Below, in pieces: positions 42,769 to 49,025 of a stretch of 49,025 nt of DNA. Numbering within the stretch: position 1 is the first letter of the stretch; the number at the start of each line of letters is the position of its first letter. Both the position numbers and the translations under genes were made by a program. The notes below the pieces were generated by a model. That model ran no database searches. It was not told the origin of the DNA and was given only the letters and a program-made list of their open reading frames with translations. This DNA is from Hyphococcus sp. (GTDB taxonomy: Bacteria; Pseudomonadota; Alphaproteobacteria; Caulobacterales; Parvularculaceae), in contig BQJG01000024.1 of assembly GCA_021604585.1 (NCBI GenBank), positions 1 to 49,025 of the forward strand, given 5' to 3'.

Positions 42769-44511
42769 ATGGATGACATTCGCGCGCGCCTTCGCAATCT
42801 TCCTTTTTTCGCCGGGCTTGGCGCAGAAACCCTCAACGCCATTGCCGAGGCGAGCCAATGGCAATCGTTGGCTGGCGGCTGGGAAGTGTTCACCCAAGGC
42901 GCGACCTCGGATGCGCTTCATATCAATCTGACGGGCCGGTTGATTGTCGTTCGCGAAGGCGTCGATGGCGCTGACGATGAAGTGGTCGGTTATGTTCGGG
43001 CGGGAGAACCCGTGGGCGAAATGTCGTTGCTCTCCGGGGAACCGCACTCGGCCAGCGTCTTTGCCTTGCGGGACACGGAATTGCTGACTATCCCGCGAAA
43101 AGAAGTTGACCGGCTGATTAACGAACATGGCGATTTCGCCGCTGCGCTGGCGCGGATTGTGCTGTCGCGCTCGCGCCACCCGAAAGACAGCTTTAAAAAG
43201 TCGGCGCCGCGAATTTTTGCGCTGGTTGCAACATCGCCGTCGATCGATGTGGATGCGCGGGTCAGGGAACTCGCCAAGCGCATTGCGCAGTATAAAGTCA
43301 ATGTCACGTCATACCCCTGCATGGACGAGCCGCCGTCGACCAGCGCCTTCGATCAGGTTGAAAACGCTCACGATGTTGTACTGCTGGCGACCCGCCTGGA
43401 CGGCAGCCCCTGGTATCGTTTTGTCACGCGCCATGCGGACAGGTTTCTGGTGCTGGCCCGCCGTGACGCACGGCCCTCAAAACCGTTTCCGCTTGCCTCT
43501 GAAGACGGCGCCCGGGCCCGCAAGTTTCGGCTGGTCGATCTCGTCATGCTGCATGAGGGCGCCCATTCTGGCCGCACGGCGGAATGGATGGAAGCCATTG
43601 GAGCCGCGCGCGTTATCAACATACGCAATGACGAATGCGTTGACCGGCTGGCGCGGATTATTTCCGGCAAGTCTGTCGGATTGGTTCTTTCTGGCGGCGG
43701 CGCCCGCGCCTACGCGCATATCGGCGCCGTGCGCGCCCTGCGCGAAGCAGGCGTGCCGATAGATTTTTTATGCGGCGCCTCCATGGGCGGCGTGGTCGCC
43801 GCCTGTATCGCCATGGGTTGGGGGCAAGATGAAATGGATGCGCGCATTCGCGATGCGTTCGTTTCGTCAAACCCGCTCGGCGACCATGTGTTGCCCGTGG
43901 TGGCGCTGACCCGGGGCGGGCGGGTCGAAACACGGCTTGAACATCACTTCGGCGATCAGCTCATCGAGAACATGTCGATACCGTTCTTTTGCGTGTCTTC
44001 CGATATCGTCAACGGCATGGCGCGAATTCACAATCGCGGGCTGGTGCGCAATGCCCTGCGCGCGTCGATTGCGCTGCCGGGGATTTTGCCGCCAGTGATT
44101 GACGATCATGCGCTATTGGTCGATGGCGCGGTGGTCAACAATTTTCCAACGGACATCATGACGACGACCCATCGCGGCCTCACCATCGGCGTTGACGTGG
44201 CGCGCGAGGGCGTCATCGATATTGAGGCGTTTCGCAATCCGCCGGGATTTTTCTCGTGGGTCGCCAATAATGGTTTTGGCGCTGCGCCGCCAATCATTTC
44301 TCTTCTGATGCGCTCAGCCACCGCGCGCCGCGAACATGTGGTGGCGCCGCGACCGGCGGACATCATGATTGCGCCGGACGTGCCCGGCGTCGAATTGCGC
44401 GACTGGAAGAAATATGATGAGGCCGTCGCTGACGGCTATCGCGCCACGAAAGCCGCGTTAGAGGAACATTGGCCGACGCTGGCGCCGATTATTGCGGGCG
44501 CTAATAGGTAA
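42769..44511 (+). CDS. Cyclic-nucleotide-binding patatin-like phospholipase (NTE/RssA family)
   Basis: The protein has 580 residues. An N-terminal CAP_ED-type sensor domain (about 1-130; FAGLGAETLNAIAEAS, EPVGEMSLLSGEPHSASV) precedes a middle region and a patatin lipase domain: oxyanion loop LSGGGARAYAHIG, nucleophile Ser338 (GASMGG) and Asp452 (VDGAVVNNFP). The GEMSLLSGEPHSA segment lacks the full RAA signature, so cAMP binding is uncertain. Homologues of neuropathy target esterase hydrolyse lysophospholipids at the membrane. The TGA/TAA end at 44511 is followed by an AT-richer segment. Confidence 0.92.
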   Translation: MDDIRARLRNLPFFAGLGAETLNAIAEASQWQSLAGGWEVFTQGATSDALHINLTGRLIVVREGVDGADDEVVGYVRAGEPVGEMSLLSGEPHSASVFALRDTELLTIPRKEVDRLINEHGDFAAALARIVLSRSRHPKDSFKKSAPRIFALVATSPSIDVDARVRELAKRIAQYKVNVTSYPCMDEPPSTSAFDQVENAHDVVLLATRLDGSPWYRFVTRHADRFLVLARRDARPSKPFPLASEDGARARKFRLVDLVMLHEGAHSGRTAEWMEAIGAARVINIRNDECVDRLARIISGKSVGLVLSGGGARAYAHIGAVRALREAGVPIDFLCGASMGGVVAACIAMGWGQDEMDARIRDAFVSSNPLGDHVLPVVALTRGGRVETRLEHHFGDQLIENMSIPFFCVSSDIVNGMARIHNRGLVRNALRASIALPGILPPVIDDHALLVDGAVVNNFPTDIMTTTHRGLTIGVDVAREGVIDIEAFRNPPGFFSWVANNGFGAAPPIISLLMRSATARREHVVAPRPADIMIAPDVPGVELRDWKKYDEAVADGYRATKAALEEHWPTLAPIIAGANR

Positions 44512-44547
44512 TGAGCTCACGTTCGGATTAAGCGTCAGCAGCCATAA

Positions 44548-45042
44548 TTATAAGAGTAGGTCAGCAGGAACCATTTTGTAATCTTCGATACGCAACATCT
44601 CGTTATGCTTGCGTTCCCAACTGCGTGCAGCTTCAGGAATAAGATCGGTGCTCACAGCTAGTTTTTTCCATATTGCTGACGGAAATTCATCGCGCCGTTG
44701 CGTCAAAAGCATAAACAGACGCGAGGCTATATCAAAGAATTTATTGTGTCCATTTCGGCGTATATATGGCCATATCAACATGCCCAATTCTCTGTTGGAA
44801 CCAAGCTGATCGCGAAAAACGCTGATTGGTGCGAAAACATCGCTGTTAGTATCAGCGAGAGTTTTGTTTCTCATGTCAATCAACAAAGCTAACACTACAC
44901 CGGCGTCTGCTTCGGAAAGTTTCTCGACCTTTCGCTTAAGCTGCCAATCAAAAAGCAATTGATACGGTCTCATGCACGTCGAATTTAACTTCGACAAGGC
45001 GTTCAGTATGCTCAAAGCGAAAAACTTGTCCCGCAGCCGCAC
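44548..45042 (-). CDS. Orphan protein of unknown function in an AT-rich segment
   Basis: I do not recognise this product. The full frame (164 residues, GTG start) overlaps the end of erpA by 31 bp; an ATG at 44973 would give 141 residues (MRPYQLLFDWQLKRKVEKLS...) with no overlap. The amino-acid mix is balanced and includes Trp, Phe and charged helices, unlike chance frames in GC-rich DNA, so it is probably real. It has no signal peptide or membrane helix. Bases 44701-44760 hold 25 G/C of 60, against 45 of 60 at 46441-46500 downstream, suggesting transfer. Neither start has a clear ribosome site. Confidence 0.55.
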   Translation of the reverse strand: MRLRDKFFALSILNALSKLNSTCMRPYQLLFDWQLKRKVEKLSEADAGVVLALLIDMRNKTLADTNSDVFAPISVFRDQLGSNRELGMLIWPYIRRNGHNKFFDIASRLFMLLTQRRDEFPSAIWKKLAVSTDLIPEAARSWERKHNEMLRIEDYKMVPADLLL

Positions 45043-45353
45043 GCCGCCGTCGCGTTCGGATTCTCGATTTTGAACGCCGCGCCGATCAGTTCGTCGGAAA
45101 AGTCGATCACAGACCCGGCCATATATTCGACCGACATCGTATCGACGAGCACCGAGTATCCATTGGCGTCGAGGACCAGGTCGTCAGAATCCTGATCGCG
45201 GACAATGTCGAATTTGTATTGAAAGCCGGAGCAGCCTCCGCCTTCGACCGCGACGCGCAGCTTCGCGCCTTCGGGCTCCTTGGCAAGGATCGCGGCGATG
45301 CGCTTGGCGGCGCGGGCGGATACGGTGACGGGCGTGGTCTCTGTGACGGACAT
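45012..45353 (-). CDS. erpA: Iron-sulfur cluster insertion protein (A-type carrier)
   Basis: The 113-residue protein is of the HesB/IscA/ErpA family. The three cluster cysteines are Cys41 (GGGCSGFQYKF) and Cys105 and Cys107 (ACGCGTSF). It passes Fe-S clusters to apoproteins. The GFQYKF sequence and the position next to dgt fit the alphaproteobacterial ErpA/HesB group. It is divergent from dgt, with a foldback repeat in the gap. Confidence 0.95.
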   Translation of the reverse strand: MSVTETTPVTVSARAAKRIAAILAKEPEGAKLRVAVEGGGCSGFQYKFDIVRDQDSDDLVLDANGYSVLVDTMSVEYMAGSVIDFSDELIGAAFKIENPNATAACGCGTSFSL

Positions 45354-45417
45354 TTCAACACTCTACTTCTGAAGTCGTAAACATAAGCGGTCCGATCCGA
45401 CATTTCGAGGGGCTTGT

Positions 45418-45528
45418 CTTCCCCCGCTTGCGGGGGAAGTACCGACGAAGCCGGGGATGGGGGTTCTTCGCCTTATAGAACCCCCCCTCCGTCACTTCGT
45501 GACACCTCCCCCATTTGCATGGGGGAGG
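45418..45528. repeat. 111-bp foldback (MITE-like) intergenic repeat
   Basis: The left hairpin is CTTCCCCCGC/GCGGGGGAAG (45418-45439). A central stem pairs GGGGGTTCT (45459-45467) with AGAACCCCC (45477-45485). A small hairpin GTCAC/GTGAC (45491-45503) and a right hairpin CCTCCCCCAT/ATGGGGGAGG (45505-45528) follow. The right half, reverse-complemented, aligns with the left half, so the whole is an imperfect palindrome. Similar CCCCC-hairpin elements are dispersed in some alphaproteobacteria (from memory). It sits between erpA and dgt without breaking a gene. Confidence 0.72.
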
Positions 45529-45676
45529 AGATGCTGCATCCCATCCAGGATGAGAGCTTCAAAATTCGCGCAATTCTCGCCAGAACCCCTATATTAGCCC
45601 AAGCAATCTTGATGGAATCGGCGGACAAAACGGCCAGCAGGCTAATGCAAATCCCTTGGCGGGGGTGGAGCTTCAA

Positions 45677-46933
45677 GTGCGACTACAGGGCCAGATCACC
45701 GAAAACATGCCGGATTCGGCTTATGCAAAGGCGCCCATGGCGTTTCCGGCGCCGCTGGCGTCTTATGCCGCGCGTACGGAAAAGACCCGAGGGCGGCTCT
45801 ATCCCGAAGCCGAAAGCGCGACCCGCACGCCATTCCAGCGCGACCGCGACCGGGTGATCCACGCCGTCGCGTTCCGGCGACTGAAGCACAAGACACAGGT
45901 ATTTATCTCTCACGAGGGGGATCATTACCGCACACGCCTGACCCATTCCCTTGAAGTGGCGCAGATCGCCCGGACCCTCGCGCGCAGCCTGAAGCTCGAC
46001 GAAGATCTCGCGGAAACGCTGGCGCTGGCCCATGATCTCGGTCATCCGCCGTTCGGTCATACGGGCGAGGACGTGCTGGTGGAGTGCATGGCGCCGTTTG
46101 ACGGGTTCGATCATAACGCCCAGACTCTGCGGTTGCTGACCAAGCTGGAACGCCGCCACGCGGAATTTGACGGCCTTAATCTCACTTGGGAGACGCTGGA
46201 GGGCGTGGTTAAACACAATGGCCCGCTGACCGGCCCCTTGGCGCGAAAGAAAGAACCGCTGCCCGCTGCGATTGTCGAATATGCAGCGGCGCATGATCTC
46301 TGGCTCGACACCTATCCCTCGCTCGAGGCGCAAGCCGCCGGGATTGCTGATGACATCGCCTATAACAATCACGACGTCGATGACGGGTTGCGCGCTGGGC
46401 TGTTCGATTTTGCGCAAGCCCGGGATTTGCCGCTGGTCGGCCGCGCCATTCGCTCGGCGGAAGCGCGCTGGCCGGATGCGCCGCGCGACATCCTGATCGC
46501 CGAAGCGGTGTCTGATCTTATTGGCGCAATGGTCGAGGATGTGCTTGCAGAGACGCGCCGGCGTCTTGCTGCGAACCCGCCCGGCGATGCCGACGCCGTG
46601 CGCCGGGCAAAGTCCGCTTACTGCGCGTTTTCCCCAGACATGGAAAAAGACCTGAGCGGTTTGCGGGCGTTCCTGCACGAAAACATGTATCGCCATTACA
46701 AGGTCAATCGCGCCCGCAGTCAGGCGAAGCGAATCATTAAATCTTTGTTTGACTTGTTTTTCTCCGAGCCCGAAACATTGCCGCCGGAGTGGCGCGAGCG
46801 TTATGAGGGCGCTGGCGAAAGTGGAAACGAGGCCCGTTTGGCGCGGGTTGTCTGTGATTATATCGCCGGGATGACCGACCGTTACGCCATTCGCGAATAT
46901 CGCCGCCTTTTAAGCGTCGAATTTGACGGGTAA
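45677..46933 (+). CDS. dgt: dGTPase-like HD-domain triphosphohydrolase
   Basis: The product has 418 residues from the GTG at 45677, which has GTGGAG six bases before it; a TTG at 45656 and an ATG at 45707 are alternatives. RTPFQRDRDRVIHAVAFRRL is the deoxyguanosinetriphosphate triphosphohydrolase signature. HD metal ligands are in TRLTHSLEVAQI, ALAHDLGHPPFGH and ADDIAYNNHD. It would hydrolyse dNTPs to nucleosides and tripolyphosphate, adjusting the nucleotide pool. In many alphaproteobacteria argS follows directly; here 207 non-coding bases (46934-47140) and then the SPOR gene follow. Confidence 0.93.
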   Translation: MRLQGQITENMPDSAYAKAPMAFPAPLASYAARTEKTRGRLYPEAESATRTPFQRDRDRVIHAVAFRRLKHKTQVFISHEGDHYRTRLTHSLEVAQIARTLARSLKLDEDLAETLALAHDLGHPPFGHTGEDVLVECMAPFDGFDHNAQTLRLLTKLERRHAEFDGLNLTWETLEGVVKHNGPLTGPLARKKEPLPAAIVEYAAAHDLWLDTYPSLEAQAAGIADDIAYNNHDVDDGLRAGLFDFAQARDLPLVGRAIRSAEARWPDAPRDILIAEAVSDLIGAMVEDVLAETRRRLAANPPGDADAVRRAKSAYCAFSPDMEKDLSGLRAFLHENMYRHYKVNRARSQAKRIIKSLFDLFFSEPETLPPEWRERYEGAGESGNEARLARVVCDYIAGMTDRYAIREYRRLLSVEFDG

Positions 46934-47140
46934 CGCTCCGCCTTGCGCCCATAGGGTGCTAGAATGCGCGGACGCACCGATTCGGCGTTGTGGTGCGCGA
47001 CAAAATTTTGGGCCTGTATTCTGGTTTGTTGCAGGCGTCGTTTGGTAGCCAGCACATCGATTGTTGGCGGGTTGAGAAAATAAGCGGGGAGCGGTTCGGG
47101 CGCGCACTCATCAGCGCTTGCGAAGGAGCGAATTAAGATC

Positions 47141-47983
47141 ATGGCAAATGCAGCACAAGAAGAAGCGTTCGAAGAAGACTATCAGGAATATGATGAGTTC
47201 GACGACGAAGAAGAGGATCGCGGCCTATCAGGCTTTGCCGTCCTGATTATGGGCATTGTCATGATCGGCGCTTTCGTGTCGGTCGTGTGGATTGCTTACA
47301 AGCAAGGCATGAAAGTCGGCCGCGATGGGGGCGCCATTGAAACGCCTTATGTCGCCGCTGACCCCGAGCCGATCAAAATCGAAACCGCCGAGGACGGAAC
47401 GCCGGTTGTCGAACGCGAAGTCTATGACGCGATCGATGGCCAGAGTGGCGATCCGGTGACGACGCTTGCCGAGGGCCCTGAAGCGCCGGTTGAGCGCAAT
47501 GTCGGCGACACGATCGGAACGCTCGCGAGCGAGGCCGAACAGGCCGCCGCTGATGTGAGCGATGAGGTCAATGACCGGCTTGCCTCGCTGGCAGAAGAAG
47601 ACGCCGCTGTGCTCGATAATAATCCGACAGCGGAAGAACCCGCCGATCCGGCTCCAGCCACCGTCAGCGTCAAGCCAAGCAATGTGCGTCCGGCTTCTAC
47701 CGCCGCAGCCACATCATCCGGCGCTGCAACGTCCGGCACCCATGTGGTTCAGGTTGGCGCATTCCGTTCGAATGACGAAGCCATGGCCCAGTGGTCGCGC
47801 ATGCAAACCAAGCTTGGTGATTTCCTCGCGGGTAAGGGACCGGATGTTGAGGTTGCCGATCTTGGTGATCGCGGCGTTTATCATCGCCTCCGGATTGGCC
47901 CGTTTTCTTCAGCGGACGACGCAAAAACCTATTGCGCCGGTCTGAAGGAGCGCGGACAGGACTGCCTGATTAAAGCACGCTAA
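47141..47983 (+). CDS. SPOR-domain membrane protein
   Basis: The 280-residue protein has an acidic cytosolic head (EEAFEEDYQEYDEFDDEEED), one membrane helix (FAVLIMGIVMIGAFVSVVWIA), a long acidic, Ala/Pro-rich periplasmic linker, and a C-terminal SPOR domain (residues about 200-280). That domain runs from HVVQVGAFRSNDEAMAQW to YHRLRIGPFSSADDAKTYC and a final Cys-containing strand. SPOR domains bind denuded peptidoglycan glycan at the division septum. It precedes nagZ by 21 bp, so the two are likely co-transcribed. AAGGAG lies upstream of the ATG at somewhat long spacing. Confidence 0.9.
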   Translation: MANAAQEEAFEEDYQEYDEFDDEEEDRGLSGFAVLIMGIVMIGAFVSVVWIAYKQGMKVGRDGGAIETPYVAADPEPIKIETAEDGTPVVEREVYDAIDGQSGDPVTTLAEGPEAPVERNVGDTIGTLASEAEQAAADVSDEVNDRLASLAEEDAAVLDNNPTAEEPADPAPATVSVKPSNVRPASTAAATSSGAATSGTHVVQVGAFRSNDEAMAQWSRMQTKLGDFLAGKGPDVEVADLGDRGVYHRLRIGPFSSADDAKTYCAGLKERGQDCLIKAR

Positions 47984-48004
47984 AGGCGGGGGCGGAGTTG
48001 CGTT

Positions 48005-49025
48005 ATGCCCATCGGCTCACCCAGCTCTGTAATTTTTGACTGCGAAGGCCCGCGCCTCACACCAGAGGAGCGGGCTTTCTTTAAGGATGTTGATCCGTGG
48101 GGATTCATCCTGTTTGCGCGCCACTGTGAAAGCGCCGATCACGTCCGCGCGCATTGCGATGAATTGCGCGAATGTGTTGGCCGTGAAGATGCGCCGATCC
48201 TGATCGATCAGGAGGGCGGGCGTGTTGCGCGGATGAAGCCGCCGGCTTTTCCAGCCCATCCAGCGCCTGCGGTGTTTGGCGAGCTGTTCAAGCTCGATCC
48301 GAAAAAGGCAGGGGAGGCGGCGCGCCTCGACGGGTATCTGCTTGGGCGGCTGGTTTCGGATCTCGGCGTCAATTTGAATTGCGTGCCGATGCTCGACGTG
48401 CCGCAGATGGATGCAGACCAACAAGTCATTGGCGACCGCGCGATTTCAAAACATCCTTCGACGATCACATTGCTTGCGCAACAAATGATGGAAGGGTTGA
48501 TCGAAGGCGGCGCCCTTCCGGTGATCAAACATTTGCCCGGGCATGGTAGATCGCTGTGCGACTCTCATCACGACCTCCCGCGCGTTTCGGCCAGCAAGCG
48601 CGATCTGCAATCAACCGACTTTTTGCCGTTCAAGAGTTTGCGCGACGCTGCCATGGGAATGACGGCGCATATTGTCTATGAAGCCTATGATGCGGATCGC
48701 CCGGCGACATTGTCGCCAATCGTCATCAATGAAGTCATTCGCGGAGAGATCGGTTTCGACGGTTTGCTGTTCACCGATGATCTCAAAATGAAGGCGCTTG
48801 GCGGCGCCATCCCGGACCGCATTTCCGGCGCCTATGACGCGGGCTGCGACATCGCGCTCGCTTGCAATTTTTCGCTCGCGGAAAAGCGCGAAAGCGCGTC
48901 CGCTCTGCGCCCGCTCGATGGAAAAACCGCCGCCCGCGCCGGGGCTGCGCTGGCAGGGTTGCAGACCCCCGCCAGAGGCGATACGAGCGAGGCCTATGAA
49001 CGCCTGAACGCCCTGATAAGACCGG
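48005..49025 (+). CDS. nagZ: Beta-N-acetylhexosaminidase (GH3), 3' end beyond window
   Basis: An ATG at 48005 opens a frame of 340 codons with no stop before the window ends; the usual length is about 340-350, so nearly the whole enzyme is present. The family motifs are LIDQEGGRVARM, the catalytic-loop KHLPGHGRSLCDSHHDLP (with the general acid/base His and Asp of GH3) and LFTDDLKMKAL, whose Asp is the nucleophile. NagZ removes GlcNAc from anhydro-muropeptides in cell-wall recycling, in keeping with the preceding SPOR gene. Confidence 0.94.
   Translation, partial: MPIGSPSSVIFDCEGPRLTPEERAFFKDVDPWGFILFARHCESADHVRAHCDELRECVGREDAPILIDQEGGRVARMKPPAFPAHPAPAVFGELFKLDPKKAGEAARLDGYLLGRLVSDLGVNLNCVPMLDVPQMDADQQVIGDRAISKHPSTITLLAQQMMEGLIEGGALPVIKHLPGHGRSLCDSHHDLPRVSASKRDLQSTDFLPFKSLRDAAMGMTAHIVYEAYDADRPATLSPIVINEVIRGEIGFDGLLFTDDLKMKALGGAIPDRISGAYDAGCDIALACNFSLAEKRESASALRPLDGKTAARAGAALAGLQTPARGDTSEAYERLNALIRP

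Overview
The window is one stretch of a GC-rich alphaproteobacterial chromosome. Several things point that way: the 180-kDa-type NAD-glutamate dehydrogenase, a DivL-type pseudo-histidine kinase, a TTAA-N7-TTAA CtrA-like site, and alphaproteobacterial gene blocks (rpe/heparinase-like/purH; comF/grxC/nitrilase/DUF1178; erpA/dgt/SPOR/nagZ). The calB/GMC pair and the cell-cycle signals suggest a Caulobacterales, Hyphomonadaceae or Parvularcula-like lineage, but no rRNA or species marker is present to prove it. Gene density is high, no phage, transposase or CRISPR is visible, and no gap without a gene exceeds about 300 bp.

Layout. 1-3063 (minus): coniferyl-aldehyde dehydrogenase followed by a GMC oxidoreductase that runs off the left edge. 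3285-3360: tRNA-Ala(CGC). 3560-6219 (plus): a small exported protein, yggT-yggU-folD, and a membrane protein. 6249-6404: a run of hairpins ending in an intrinsic terminator. 6486-11727 (plus): rpe, heparinase II/III-like protein, a truncated PglF-type sugar dehydratase, purH. 11731-21160 (minus): giant NAD-GDH, an unknown membrane protein with a perfect CtrA-like box upstream, a TPR protein and the 900-residue DivL. 21352-25388: a TonB-like protein, an outer-membrane barrel and a LytTR response regulator/sensor kinase pair, AT-richer than the surroundings, lying between divL and ahcY. 25601-27001 (minus): ahcY with a well-formed promoter and operator.

27234-34302: small housekeeping genes (DUF6491, SDR, ThpR, low-Mr phosphatase, DUF1993, sirtuin) and a 1073-residue exported propeller-amidohydrolase. 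34368-38723: secA divergent from a membrane-anchored parvulin. 38819-39429: mutT overlapping an orphan Flp pilin gene, with a near-CtrA box upstream. 39451-42708: methyltransferase divergent from comF-grxC-nit-DUF1178, tightly overlapped. 42769-44511: CNMP-patatin esterase. 44548-45042: an AT-rich orphan ORF. 45012-49025: erpA divergent from dgt, SPOR protein and nagZ (open at the right edge); a foldback repeat sits between erpA and dgt, and argS is missing from its usual place.

Most of the window is core metabolism (one-carbon/SAM cycle: folD, ahcY; purines: purH; envelope: nagZ, SPOR, secA, parvulin). No wholly new multi-gene system stands out. The parts most worth a second look are the cell-cycle layer (DivL with Tyr for His, plus two CtrA-like boxes), the kinase/regulator/barrel/TonB insert with its nested palindromes, the structured RNA before rpe, and three palindromic repeat elements.
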